From: CAYVIB01 sp964451365 | GTDB taxonomy: Bacteria; Pseudomonadota; Gammaproteobacteria; Pseudomonadales; Cellvibrionaceae | DNA: 64,000 nt | Assembly: GCA_964451365.1 (NCBI GenBank) | Contig: CAYVIB010000015.1 | Location: 33,744 to 97,743, forward strand | Direction: 5' to 3' | Part shown: piece after piece, positions 8,657 through 16,772 of the stretch | Layout of the letters: every line of letters begins with the position of its first letter | Numbering within the stretch: position 1 is the first letter of the stretch | Made by a program: the position numbers and the translations under genes | Notes under the pieces: generated by a model | The model's database searches: none | Told to the model about the DNA's origin: nothing | What the model saw: only the letters and a program-made list of their open reading frames with translations

Positions 8657-9691
8657 TTGTCGTCCCAACTATATAAGCTTGGCTTTTTATCAGAGTTTCT
8701 CGATGCAAGTCTTGTCGGAGACAAGGAATACGAGGTACGGGTTCTCGCTTCCCTGGAAAATGCGGATGCCAAAAGTCTCTCATTTATGGCTTCCGCAAAA
8801 TATTTGCCGCTTCTTGAACGCACTGGCGCCGGTGCGGTGATGCTTCAGGCCGAATACGCGAATGAATTCAAGGGAAACAAATTAATCGTTTCGAACCCCT
8901 ATCAAAGCTACGCCAGGCTGAGCCGCCTGTTCGATACCCGGCTCCGGCGGAAGGCGGGAATTCACAGCTCGGCCGTTGTGAGCAGTTCCGCGATGGTGAG
9001 TCCCTCCGCTTCGGTGGGAGCCAACTGTTTTATTGGCGACGGTGTGGTCATCGGCGAGAATACCGAAGTTTATCCCGGAAGCTACATTGGTGAGGGCTCT
9101 CGCATAGGTGATGACTGCTTAATCTATGCGAATGTTTCAATCTATGCGGGCGTTACTATCGGGCACCGGGTCACAATCCACAGTGGCACGGTGATCGGAT
9201 CAGACGGGTTCGGCTTTGCTCCCAGTAAAGAGGGGTGGATCAAGATACACCAGTTGGGCGGTGTCCTGATAGGCGATGATGTTGAAATTGGTTCGTCGAC
9301 AACGATCGATCGTGGCGCTTTGACAGATACCGTTATTGAGGCGGGAGTGATTATCGATAACCAGGTGCACCTGGCCCATAACGTCCATGTGGGAAGTGGC
9401 ACCGCAATAGCAGGTTGTGTCGGCGTGGCGGGCAGCACCCATATCGGTAAAAACTGTACCTTCGGCGGCGCGGTTGCCATTAGCGGTCATTTAACCATTG
9501 CCGATAACACGCATTTTAATGGCGGTACAATCGTAACCAAAAGTACTGAACCGGGTGCATATGCCTCTGCCACACCTTTGCAGGAAGTGAAGAAGTGGCG
9601 TCGGACGGCGATTCGCTACACGCAATTGGAAGAGTGGGTCAACCGGGTTAAGGCTTTGGAAAAACGTTTGGAAGAATTAGAAAAATCCTAG
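8657..9691 (+). CDS. lpxD: UDP-3-O-(3-hydroxyacyl)glucosamine N-acyltransferase
   Basis: Third step of lipid A synthesis, adding an ACP-bound hydroxyacyl chain to the 2-amino group. The protein is 344 residues. It has an N-terminal uridine-binding domain, then a left-handed beta-helix made of hexapeptide repeats (about residues 105-290), with the catalytic-His segment QVHLAHNVHVGSGT. It ends in a helical C-terminus (LEEWVNRVKALEKRLEELEKS). The start is TTG at 8657 with AAGG 9 bases upstream; no ATG is near. Confidence 0.96.
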   Translation: MSSQLYKLGFLSEFLDASLVGDKEYEVRVLASLENADAKSLSFMASAKYLPLLERTGAGAVMLQAEYANEFKGNKLIVSNPYQSYARLSRLFDTRLRRKAGIHSSAVVSSSAMVSPSASVGANCFIGDGVVIGENTEVYPGSYIGEGSRIGDDCLIYANVSIYAGVTIGHRVTIHSGTVIGSDGFGFAPSKEGWIKIHQLGGVLIGDDVEIGSSTTIDRGALTDTVIEAGVIIDNQVHLAHNVHVGSGTAIAGCVGVAGSTHIGKNCTFGGAVAISGHLTIADNTHFNGGTIVTKSTEPGAYASATPLQEVKKWRRTAIRYTQLEEWVNRVKALEKRLEELEKS

Positions 9692-9720
9692 CAGTAGTTA
9701 TTAATCAGGGGCATCGTCGT

Positions 9721-10161
9721 ATGATGGATATTTTGGAGATTCGCAAATACCTGCCACACAGGTATCCGTTTTTGTTGATTGATCGTGTGGTCGAGTTGGT
9801 GGAAGGTGAATATATTGTTGCCTATAAAAACGTTACCGCGAACGAAGAAATATTCGAGGGACACTTTCCGCACTTCCCGGTTTTTCCAGGCGTGTTGATT
9901 ATTGAAGCAATGGCGCAGGCCTGCGGCGTTTTGGGGTTTAAAACGGTAAATAAAACGCCGGAGGATGGTTCCATTTACCTCTTTGCCGGAATCGACAATG
10001 TACGGTTCAAGCGCCAGGTGGTGCCGGGGGATCGCATTTATATCGAGGCCCGGGTTGTGTCCGAAAAACGTGGGATATGGAAATTTGAGTGTAAAGCCAC
10101 GGTGGATGACAAGCTGGTTACCGGTGCAACCATTATGTGTGCTGACCGAAAGGTGGGATAA
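9721..10161 (+). CDS. fabZ: 3-hydroxyacyl-ACP dehydratase FabZ
   Basis: Hot-dog-fold enzyme of type II fatty acid synthesis. It dehydrates 3-hydroxyacyl-ACP and so competes with LpxA and LpxD for the same substrate. It shows the N-terminal YLPHRYPFLLIDRV and the catalytic helix region EGHFPHFPVFPGVLIIEAMAQA, with the active-site His and Glu. Length 146 residues. Two consecutive ATGs (9721 and 9724) are possible starts. The placement between lpxD and lpxA is conserved and keeps membrane and lipid A synthesis balanced. Confidence 0.97.
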   Translation: MMDILEIRKYLPHRYPFLLIDRVVELVEGEYIVAYKNVTANEEIFEGHFPHFPVFPGVLIIEAMAQACGVLGFKTVNKTPEDGSIYLFAGIDNVRFKRQVVPGDRIYIEARVVSEKRGIWKFECKATVDDKLVTGATIMCADRKVG

Positions 10162-10251
10162 GGATAGGATAGTTGTCAGAGGGAGATGGGCTCCAGAAAT
10201 GGCAGAATGATTCACCAGTACTGATATTCCTTGATTGCAGGCGGGCTGATA

Positions 10252-11034
10252 ATGAGTGATGTAATGATAGATTCCCGGGCAATAATCGATCCTTCCGCCA
10301 AAATTGCCGATGACGTGGTTATCGGTCCCTGGTCTATTGTTGACGCCGGTGTGACGATAGAGGCCGGAACCCGGATCGCGTCTCATGTAATAGTGCGCGG
10401 CCCCACTCACATCGGAAAGAACAATAAGATCTACCAGTTTTCATCCGTTGGCGAAGATACGCCGGACCTGAAATACAAGGGTGAAAGAACCCGTCTGGTC
10501 ATTGGTGACAATAACATTATTCGCGAAGGTGTCACCATTCATCGTGGTACCGTGCAGGACCGTTCCGAAACCACCATTGGCAACGATAATCTGCTCATGG
10601 CCTACGTTCATGTCGGTCACGATAGCGTCATAGGTGACCATTGTATTCTGGTAAACAATGCGTCTCTTGCCGGCCATGTGGTTGTTGGCGATTGGGCAAT
10701 TCTCGGCGGTTATACCCTTGTGCATCAGTTTTGCCACATCGGCGCGCATAGTTTTAGCGGAATGGGCAGCGCAATCGGCAAGGACGTTCCAGCGTTTATG
10801 ATTGTTGCCGGTGCTCCGGCGGCCGCGCGCAGCATCAATATGGAAGGCCTTAAAAGAAGGGGCTTTTCAAAAGAGGATATCGCCACGCTTGGCCGTGCCT
10901 ACAAGATTATCTATCGCAAAGGCCTGACTATCGAAAAAGCGATTGAGGAGCTTCACGGGCTGACCGAGAAGTGCGAGCCGGTTCGTGTGCTGATTGATTC
11001 ATTGACGGCATCCAGTCGGGGAATCGTGCGTTAA
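10252..11034 (+). CDS. lpxA: Acyl-ACP-UDP-N-acetylglucosamine O-acyltransferase
   Basis: First step of lipid A synthesis, acylating UDP-GlcNAc at the 3-OH. A left-handed beta-helix with hexapeptide repeats fills the N-terminal two thirds. The catalytic His lies in the segment LMAYVHVGHDSVIGDH, and the family SFSGMGSAIGKDVPAF stretch follows. I chose the ATG at 10252, with AGGCGGG 6 bases upstream, over the in-frame TTG at 10231. That gives 260 residues, close to E. coli LpxA (262). The gap after fabZ is 90 bases. Confidence 0.96.
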   Translation: MSDVMIDSRAIIDPSAKIADDVVIGPWSIVDAGVTIEAGTRIASHVIVRGPTHIGKNNKIYQFSSVGEDTPDLKYKGERTRLVIGDNNIIREGVTIHRGTVQDRSETTIGNDNLLMAYVHVGHDSVIGDHCILVNNASLAGHVVVGDWAILGGYTLVHQFCHIGAHSFSGMGSAIGKDVPAFMIVAGAPAAARSINMEGLKRRGFSKEDIATLGRAYKIIYRKGLTIEKAIEELHGLTEKCEPVRVLIDSLTASSRGIVR

Positions 11035-11064
11035 ATCAAGCACCGTATACTACGCCTGCTGCTT

Positions 11065-12222
11065 ATGAAAAAATTAACAAAGGTTGCAATAGTTGTAGGC
11101 GAGGCGTCGGGTGATATCCTCGGCGCCGATCTGATTACTGAAATGAAAAGACGCTTTCCGGACTGCTCTTTTGAGGGAATTGGGGGAGAGCGAATGCTTG
11201 CCCAGGGTTTTGTGTCACTTTTCCCCATGGATCGACTCGCTGTAATGGGGCTGGTTGAGCCTTTAAAGCGCCTGCCCGAACTCCTCTCCATACGCCGCCA
11301 ATTGCGTACCCACTTTACCCAAAATCCCCCCGACGTTTTTATCGGTATTGATGCGCCGGATTTTAACCTCTCACTGGAAAAGGCAATTAAAAAAAACGGA
11401 ACACCGACGGTGCACTATGTCAGTCCATCCGTGTGGGCCTGGCGGCAGGGACGGATTGGAAAAATCGCCGGCGCGGTGGATTTGATGCTGACATTGTTCC
11501 CGTTTGAAACCCAAATTTATCGGGACAATAACATCTCTGTCGCCTGTGTCGGGCATCCGTTGGCGGATGAAATTCCTTTAGTCAATGATGTTGTGGCTGC
11601 GCGGGAGCGCCTGGGACTGGAATCTGACAGGAAATACCTGGCGATACTACCGGGAAGCCGGGCGTCGGAGGTTCGATATCTGCTGGATGTGTTTTTGCGC
11701 GGCGCGGAACTGGTTTTGCGCGATAATCCGGAATTCAGTATTTTGATTCCTGCCGCCAACGCCAAACGACTGGAGGAAATAGACGATATAGTCGCGTCAT
11801 ACCCAGGGTTGCCGGTAACGGTTTTTTCCGGGCGATCACACGATGTGATGGCGGCATCGGATGTGGTTTTAATTGCGTCCGGCACATCCACGCTGGAGGC
11901 GATGCTGTTGAAACGGCCGATGGTGATTGCCTATAAAATGTCGGGCCTTTCCTTTGCCATCCTAAAGCGTATTGTAAAAATTAAATTCGTCGGCTTGCCA
12001 AACTTGCTGGCCGGGGACAAAATTGTTACTGAACTGCTTCAGGACGATTTAACTCCGGCAAATATTGCGCGGCAGTTAAATGAGTTGATTACGAACAATA
12101 CTTCTTTGGATCGGCTGGATAAACTGTATAAGGAGATCCACTTGTCGTTAAAGAAAAGCGCCAGTATTGTCGCGACTGACGCAATAGTGCAACTGCTTAA
12201 CAAATTGAATGCTAAAGATTAA
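11065..12222 (+). CDS. lpxB: Lipid A disaccharide synthase
   Basis: GT19 glycosyltransferase that joins UDP-diacylglucosamine to lipid X, producing the tetraacyl disaccharide of lipid A. It opens with KVAIVVGEASGDILGADL, the family signature, and continues with FIGIDAPDFNLSLE, HYVSPSVWAWRQGR and the nucleotide-sugar region ASGTSTLEAMLLKRPMVIAY. At 385 residues it has normal length. It follows lpxA by 30 bases and precedes rnhB by 6. Confidence 0.97.
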   Translation: MKKLTKVAIVVGEASGDILGADLITEMKRRFPDCSFEGIGGERMLAQGFVSLFPMDRLAVMGLVEPLKRLPELLSIRRQLRTHFTQNPPDVFIGIDAPDFNLSLEKAIKKNGTPTVHYVSPSVWAWRQGRIGKIAGAVDLMLTLFPFETQIYRDNNISVACVGHPLADEIPLVNDVVAARERLGLESDRKYLAILPGSRASEVRYLLDVFLRGAELVLRDNPEFSILIPAANAKRLEEIDDIVASYPGLPVTVFSGRSHDVMAASDVVLIASGTSTLEAMLLKRPMVIAYKMSGLSFAILKRIVKIKFVGLPNLLAGDKIVTELLQDDLTPANIARQLNELITNNTSLDRLDKLYKEIHLSLKKSASIVATDAIVQLLNKLNAKD

Positions 12223-12228
12223 GAGTCA

Positions 12229-12852
12229 ATGATAAAGATAAAAGCCAGTAAAAAAGGCCCGGGCAGGAAAAGCCCAAGGCTGGTGGCGGGGGTGGACGAA
12301 GTCGGTCGCGGCCCGCTGGCGGGCGATGTCGTTGCCGCCGCTGTTATCCTCGGGGACGACCACGGTATTGACGGCTTGGGGGATTCGAAAAAAATTCCCG
12401 AAAAGCAACGGAATGCGTTATACGATCATATCCAGTCCCGGGCTGTATGCTGGAGTGTTGCGCGCGCCAGTGTGGCGGAGATTGACGAGCTGAATATTCT
12501 CCACGCCAGTATGCTGGCTATGAAAAGAGCTGTGGAAGGACTCTCGCTCCAGCCGGATTTTGTGTACGTGGATGGCAACCGGTTGCCGCCGTGGAGCTAC
12601 TCTTCCGAGGCGGTGGTGCAGGGGGATGATTTAATTGCCGAAATAAGCGCCGCGTCGATTCTGGCCAAGGTGACTCGCGACCGCGAAATGGCCGATATGG
12701 ACCTTCTTTATCCGGGCTATGGGTTTTCGCAGCACAAGGGCTACGCAACGCGAGGTCATATGACGGCGTTGATGGAAAGAGGTCCCTGCGAAATACATCG
12801 CACGTCCTTTTACCCTGTGAAAACATTCTTTATTCAAAAAACGCTGTTTTAG
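12229..12852 (+). CDS. rnhB: Ribonuclease HII
   Basis: Removes single ribonucleotides and RNA from RNA/DNA duplexes. The N-terminal LVAGVDEVGRGPLAGDV motif carries the first two acidic metal ligands; later acidic ligands lie in FVYVDGN and MADMDLLYPGYGFSQHKGY. The protein has 207 residues, with about 17 basic residues before the catalytic core. It is the last gene of the left operon. In E. coli dnaE and accA follow here; in this genome the colinearity stops and a PilZ gene follows after 229 bases. Confidence 0.95.
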   Translation: MIKIKASKKGPGRKSPRLVAGVDEVGRGPLAGDVVAAAVILGDDHGIDGLGDSKKIPEKQRNALYDHIQSRAVCWSVARASVAEIDELNILHASMLAMKRAVEGLSLQPDFVYVDGNRLPPWSYSSEAVVQGDDLIAEISAASILAKVTRDREMADMDLLYPGYGFSQHKGYATRGHMTALMERGPCEIHRTSFYPVKTFFIQKTLF

Positions 12853-12870
12853 CTTTTGCAGTCCTTTTGC

Positions 12871-12899
12871 TTGATACTCGCGGTTAATCGGCCAATCAT
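12871..12899 (+). promoter_or_regulatory. Possible sigma70 promoter upstream of the PilZ gene
   Basis: TTGATA at 12871-12876 and AATCAT at 12894-12899 are separated by 17 bases (5/6 and 4/6 matches). This would leave a leader of about 175 bases before the PilZ start. The leader contains two small hairpins (12901-12914 and 13035-13049) and a 10-base-spaced direct repeat GTGCAAC (12974 and 12984). Modest match only. Confidence 0.3.
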
Positions 12900-13081
12900 G
12901 TACCCTTGCGGGTATCTGGCATATGTACGGGAAGCCAGCCTGAGCAGATTCTGGTTCCGCTGGCCACGGGAATGTGCAACTTGGTGCAACATTTGGTCGT
13001 ACCAACAAGGCTGCGATCAGTGATTCCTCCGGTCCGTTGGCCGCCAACGCGGCAACGACTTCATAGATAGTGGTAGGTATT

Positions 13082-13537
13082 ATGCGTCGTTACATTCGTC
13101 ACCCGTCGGATATTCCGATCTACTACCGCCTGAATGATACGGATGACAAGAGCGAGCATCCGGAAAGGCTCAGGGATGTTAGTAATGGTGGTCTGTGTTT
13201 CACGACTGACTCGCCGCTCAATAAGGGTCGATCGATTCGTATCGAAATTCCACTGTCGACACCGCCCTTTGCCGCGGATGGCGTGGTGACCTGGTGTCGT
13301 AAGGATGACGGGCGCTACACGGTCGGGGTTGCCTTTGACGAATTGACCAATCTTTTTTCCCTGCGCATGATCGAACAGATATGCCACATCGAGCGCTATC
13401 GGGCGGCGGTGTTGAAGCAGGAACAACGGCACCTGACCAGCGAGGAAGCCGCACGGGAGTGGATAGAGAAATTTGCCGCTGACTTCCCCAGCGAGGCCTT
13501 ACTGGAAAACAGCCATTCCGAATCAGGCAGCGAGTAA
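13082..13537 (+). CDS. PilZ-domain protein, likely c-di-GMP binding
   Basis: Small soluble protein of about 151 residues. It begins MRRYIRHPSDIPIYYRL and contains both halves of the PilZ c-di-GMP signature: RRYIR (RxxxR) at the N-terminus and DVSNGGLCF (D/NxSxxG) about 30 residues later. A beta-rich PilZ fold follows (FAADGVVTWCRKDDGRYTVGVAFDEL), then a helical C-terminal tail. The ATG at 13082 has GGTAGG just upstream; an in-frame GTG at 13070 would add four residues. It probably reads the c-di-GMP level set by enzymes such as the GGDEF-EAL protein at 16773. The exact output is unknown. The 3' end overlaps the convergent gene by 15 bases. Confidence 0.85.
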   Translation: MRRYIRHPSDIPIYYRLNDTDDKSEHPERLRDVSNGGLCFTTDSPLNKGRSIRIEIPLSTPPFAADGVVTWCRKDDGRYTVGVAFDELTNLFSLRMIEQICHIERYRAAVLKQEQRHLTSEEAAREWIEKFAADFPSEALLENSHSESGSE

Positions 13538-14062
13538 CTTGTCGTAGCGACGGCTGAGGATTTCGTAGAATTGTTCGCGCAACTGCATGATTGATGATTT
13601 CAGTTCGGCAATTTCCTGGTCGCTGATATCTTCCCGTCCCACGTAAACCTGCTTGCGGAACAATGCTATCCTGGCGCCGTACAGGCGAAGCGTTTTCTCC
13701 ATGGTTTTTTCACCCAGCATGAGCAGCTTAGCTTCGGCATCCGACAGCTTTTCGAACTCCCGTACCAGCTCCGCGTTAATCCTTTCCAGTTCCTGTTTTC
13801 TGGCGGGTGGCCAGCGTTTGCCAAAACGGGTGGATTCGATCACCAGCGCGGAATATTTGGCGAAGCAGTGATTGACGTGGCCGACGTTGGCGGAAATCTC
13901 CTCCAGCAGAACGATTCGCCGTTGCTCGGGTCTTGCTGCCGTTCCGGATAACATTCCGTTGCGAAACCGCCGGTTGAACCAAAAGCAAACCAGCACCAGC
14001 CCCGCGCCGAGAGCGACTTTAAACCCGGTATCAATAATCAGCCAGAACTCGCCAGAAGCCAT
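13523..14062 (-). CDS. Unrecognised one-transmembrane protein with helical cytoplasmic tail
   Basis: I do not recognise this 179-residue protein. It has one predicted membrane helix near the N-terminus (about residues 7-28, TGFKVALGAGLVLVCFWF), a basic patch after it (NRRFRNG), then a long charged, mostly helical region rich in Glu, Lys, Arg and Leu with some coiled-coil character. No cysteines or catalytic motif stand out after the membrane segment. The ATG lies at the left end of an 88-base gap after yciH. The gene is convergent with the PilZ gene and overlaps its last 15 bases. Codon use looks like the neighbours, and the frame is open throughout, so it is probably a real gene of narrow distribution. 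Confidence 0.7.
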   Translation of the reverse strand: MASGEFWLIIDTGFKVALGAGLVLVCFWFNRRFRNGMLSGTAARPEQRRIVLLEEISANVGHVNHCFAKYSALVIESTRFGKRWPPARKQELERINAELVREFEKLSDAEAKLLMLGEKTMEKTLRLYGARIALFRKQVYVGREDISDQEIAELKSSIMQLREQFYEILSRRYDKLLAA

Positions 14063-14150
14063 TGTTTTTATCCTCAGGTCAATAATTTGACGAAATTGGG
14101 GTTGGAATAGTCAACAAGTTGCTGGAAGCAAAAGGCAAGCCAAGGCTGTA

Positions 14151-14477
14151 TCAACCTCCGGCCAGCTTTACCGTGTGGCCTTCGTTGCGCAGGTATGCGG
14201 CCAGGGTTTCCCGATGGTCCCCCTGGATTTCGATCACGTCGTCCTTTACCGTACCTCCGGTGCCACAGAGCTGTTTAAGCTTTTTGGCAACGGTTTTGAT
14301 ATCCAGCTGATTGGGGTCCAGCCCGGTGACGAGGGTGACGCCCTTGCCCTTGCGACCCTTGGTTTCCCGGAAGATGCGGACTATCCCATCCAGTTGCCTG
14401 GCTTTCTTGTCTGCCGCAACTTCTTTTATCCGGCCCTTGTCGGTCGAATACACCAGTCGGCTGCCTTTATCTGCCAC
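14151..14477 (-). CDS. yciH: SUI1/eIF1-like translation factor YciH
   Basis: Bacterial homologue of eukaryotic eIF1, thought to influence start-codon selection; its role in bacteria is not settled. The signature is clear: SRLVYSTDKGRI at the N-terminus, then GVTLVTGL and KKLKQLCGTGGTVKDDVIEIQGDH in the SUI1 domain. I chose the GTG at 14477, with GAGGT 9 bases upstream, which gives 108 residues, the same as E. coli YciH. An in-frame ATG at 14558 would add 27 residues with no homology and would overlap the divergent channel gene. Confidence 0.88.
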   Translation of the reverse strand: MADKGSRLVYSTDKGRIKEVAADKKARQLDGIVRIFRETKGRKGKGVTLVTGLDPNQLDIKTVAKKLKQLCGTGGTVKDDVIEIQGDHRETLAAYLRNEGHTVKLAGG

Positions 14478-14503
14478 GTGACGGATACCTCGAACGATTA
14501 CGT

Positions 14504-14509
14504 TATAAT
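14504..14509 (+). promoter_or_regulatory. Possible -10 box for the channel gene
   Basis: A perfect TATAAT hexamer lies 35 bases ahead of the channel ATG, in the region between the divergent yciH and channel genes. No good -35 hexamer is visible at 16-18 bases, so the promoter would depend on an activator or on other contacts. The hexamer is seen; its use is inference. Confidence 0.35.
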
Positions 14510-14543
14510 TCGCGAATTTCAATAACGCGAACAGTATACTCCC

Positions 14544-15353
14544 ATGCAACAGCGGCAACTAAAGGAAAAACTGCACGAAATCATTTTCGGCACGGAAACC
14601 CCCGCCGGAAAACGGTTTGACGAGCTACTTATTATCGCGATTTTGCTCAGCGTTGCCGCGCTGATCATGGAATCAGTCAAGATGGTCGACCGGCGCTATC
14701 ACGACTATCTGGTGATGGCGGAGTGGACATTTACGATTCTTTTCACCATCGAGTACATCGTCAGGATTTATATCTCACCCAACCGGTGGAAATATATCAG
14801 CAGTTTTTACGGCGTTATCGATTTAATTGCTGTACTGCCCAGCTACCTTGGCTTGTTCATTACGGGAGCTAACTATCTGCTGGTGGTCAGGTTGCTGCGT
14901 GTTCTGCGGGTATTCCGGGTGTTGAAGCTGGTGAGGTATCTGAGTGAGGCCAATGTATTGATGCGTTCGATCATGTCCTCGCGCCGGAAGATTTTTATCT
15001 TCTTTATAGCGGTTCTGGTTCTAGCGACGGTATTTGGATCTCTTATGTACGTTGTGGAAGGGCCGGAGCATGGATTTACCAGTATCCCCAAAAGCATTTA
15101 CTGGACAATTGTTACTATCACGACGGTGGGTTACGGAGATATTGTTCCGCAAACCATCTTTGGGCAGATCATTGCCACCCTGGCGATGCTGACGGGTTAC
15201 TCGATTATCGCCGTTCCCACCGGTATTCTCACCGCTGAGCTGACCCAGGAGATAAGTCGCGAACGCCAGTTCCGTCGCTGTGGTGCCTGTGATCGCCATG
15301 GCCACGACGCCGATGCGAGCTTCTGTAAGTTTTGTGGTGGAGCGATGGAATAA
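14544..15353 (+). CDS. Voltage-gated-type potassium channel with C-terminal zinc ribbon
   Basis: Six-transmembrane cation channel of the Kv/KvAP class in the inner membrane. S4 is well formed (LLRVLRVFRVLKLVRYL, Arg every third residue), and the K+ selectivity filter TTVGYGD is at residues 193-199, between pore helix and S6. After S6 comes a short tail with CxxC (246, 249) and CxxC (261, 264), spaced like a zinc ribbon. Length 269 residues. The channel assignment is firm from the S4 and filter. That the tail binds zinc and gates or assembles the channel is inference. Divergent from yciH. Confidence 0.9.
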   Translation: MQQRQLKEKLHEIIFGTETPAGKRFDELLIIAILLSVAALIMESVKMVDRRYHDYLVMAEWTFTILFTIEYIVRIYISPNRWKYISSFYGVIDLIAVLPSYLGLFITGANYLLVVRLLRVLRVFRVLKLVRYLSEANVLMRSIMSSRRKIFIFFIAVLVLATVFGSLMYVVEGPEHGFTSIPKSIYWTIVTITTVGYGDIVPQTIFGQIIATLAMLTGYSIIAVPTGILTAELTQEISRERQFRRCGACDRHGHDADASFCKFCGGAME

Positions 15354-15359
15354 TTGACT

Positions 15360-15375
15360 GCGTAACGCGTTACGC
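15360..15375. repeat. 16-bp perfect palindrome between convergent gene ends
   Basis: GCGTAACGCGTTACGC reads the same on both strands. It lies 6 bases after the channel stop codon and covers the TAA stop of the convergent metallophosphoesterase gene. There is no T-run on either side, so it is not a standard terminator. It could be a weak bidirectional transcript end or a protein-binding site. Confidence 0.4.
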
Positions 15376-16320
15376 GTAAGAAGTGTAGATGTTCGCTGTC
15401 GCCACTTTGGCAGGGGCGGGTTTGGAAAGAAGGCCTGCTTTTTTTGTTGCCGCGGAGAAGTTCGGGTCATCGTACCAGTGGATCAAGCGAAGCTCGCCGT
15501 TGAAATCTTCCACCACGGCGGTACAGGATTCCACCCAGTCACCGGTGTTCAGGTAGCGGATATTTTCAATCTCCTTGTCGGCCGGGTGATGGATATGGCC
15601 ACAGATCACCCCGTCGTAACCGTGACGTTTTGCTCCGTGGGCCACGGCGCGTTCGTAGTCTTCTATATATTGCCTGGCGCGTTTTAAATGTTGCCTGAGA
15701 AACGCCGCGAACGACCAATACCCGTAACCGTACTTTGCCCGCAAGTAGTTGCATGCCCGGTTAACCGTCATCAGCCAGTCGTAACCCACATCACCGATAT
15801 ACTTAAGCCATTTCGTGCAGCGCGTGACGCTTTCGAACTGGTCGCCATGGATCACCAATATTTTTTTGCCCGCCCGGGTGGTGTGCATTTTTCGATTGCA
15901 AAGAATAATTCTATCGAACCGGGAGTTGGCGTATTTGCGCAGGAACTCATCGTGGTTGCCGGTGATGTAATATACCGGTGTTCCCTTTTTGGCCAGCTTG
16001 AGTACGCGGTGGATAAGGCGATTAAAGCTTTTATGCCAATAGATGCCGGACTTCATTCGCCAGCCGTCAAAGATGTCGCCCACCAGATACAACTGTTCGC
16101 AACTGTAATGTTTGAGAAAATTATTGAGATGGGCTGCCTTACAGTCTTTGGTACCAATATGGATATCCGAAATAAAAATAGCCCTGAAATCGCAGTTTTT
16201 TTTGTTTTTGCTCTTACCCCGGGGAGAATATTCGGCGGTGGAGCTGTCTCGCCCCGTTTGCCCGTCGAAGGGCGCCTTGGTTTGGATAAGTAGTTCTGCA
16301 AAGTCATTAAGCGGCTGCAT
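15370..16320 (-). CDS. LpxH-like metallophosphoesterase
   Basis: Calcineurin-type phosphoesterase of the UDP-2,3-diacylglucosamine diphosphatase-like group. The five metal-binding blocks are present in order: SDIHIG (51-56), GDIFDGW (81-87), GNHDE (121-125), IHGDQ and GHIHHP. The true LpxH is usually about 240 residues. This protein has 316, with about 43 extra polar residues at the N-terminus (no alternative ATG is available, so the start is uncertain) and a C-terminal tail. It could act in lipid A or cell-wall metabolism, but the substrate cannot be read from sequence. Convergent with the channel gene. Confidence 0.8.
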   Translation of the reverse strand: MQPLNDFAELLIQTKAPFDGQTGRDSSTAEYSPRGKSKNKKNCDFRAIFISDIHIGTKDCKAAHLNNFLKHYSCEQLYLVGDIFDGWRMKSGIYWHKSFNRLIHRVLKLAKKGTPVYYITGNHDEFLRKYANSRFDRIILCNRKMHTTRAGKKILVIHGDQFESVTRCTKWLKYIGDVGYDWLMTVNRACNYLRAKYGYGYWSFAAFLRQHLKRARQYIEDYERAVAHGAKRHGYDGVICGHIHHPADKEIENIRYLNTGDWVESCTAVVEDFNGELRLIHWYDDPNFSAATKKAGLLSKPAPAKVATANIYTSYA

Positions 16321-16546
16321 GCGCGATATTGTTTACAGCGCAGGTGACAATAATATGATAATTTTATGAAAACTTTGTTAATAAAGCCGCCGACCGGAAA
16401 CGAACAGGTCGGGCGAGCTTCCCGGCGCTGGATAAGCCTCAAAATCAATTGAATCAAAGCAGATTCTGGCCAGCCAAGTTTGGCGCCATGGGGAATTGTT
16501 GGTCTATACTTTACGGACGACTCTGATCCGGCAGGGTAGGTGGCGC

Positions 16547-16642
16547 ATGCCAAAAAAGTGGCTCCCCTTTAAAAAGGCGTTTACGCTTCGTCGTGAGTCC
16601 CGGTGGATCAAGCGCTTGTTTGACGGAAATTCCCAAAGGTAG
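16547..16642 (+). CDS. Possible 31-residue basic small protein
   Basis: A short open frame begins at an ATG preceded by GCAGGGTAGGTGG, a plausible ribosome-binding site with spacing of about 6. It encodes a strongly basic peptide opening MPKKWLPFKKAFTLRRES and ending in a TAG. I recognise no family. It may be a small protein or chance; similar frames in related genomes would decide. Confidence 0.2.
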   Translation: MPKKWLPFKKAFTLRRESRWIKRLFDGNSQR

Positions 16643-16730
16643 TACCCGGCAGGTTATTGTTTGCGGCCGCAGTCTTGCGCACGGCCTTCTCACAATGCAA
16701 ACTGGCTGGACGCTTTTGATTATTTAACTT

Positions 16731-16757
16731 TTGACAGACTCAGTTCACGGATAAAAT
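16731..16757 (+). promoter_or_regulatory. Likely sigma70 promoter for the GGDEF-EAL gene
   Basis: A perfect TTGACA (16731-16736) is followed after 15 bases by TAAAAT (16752-16757). The spacer is short by two, but both hexamers are strong. The predicted start of transcription is only about 10 bases ahead of the ATG at 16773, implying a very short leader. Confidence 0.5.
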
Positions 16758-16772
16758 TGGCCTTTATAAGTC

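Larger units (their letters stand above)
16321..16772. other. 452-base intergenic region between two divergent genes
   Basis: Separates the metallophosphoesterase (minus) from the GGDEF-EAL gene (plus). It holds a good promoter for the plus-strand gene (16731-16757) and one short plus-strand open frame with a ribosome-binding site (16547-16642). I see no RNA gene or mobile element in it. Confidence 0.5.
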
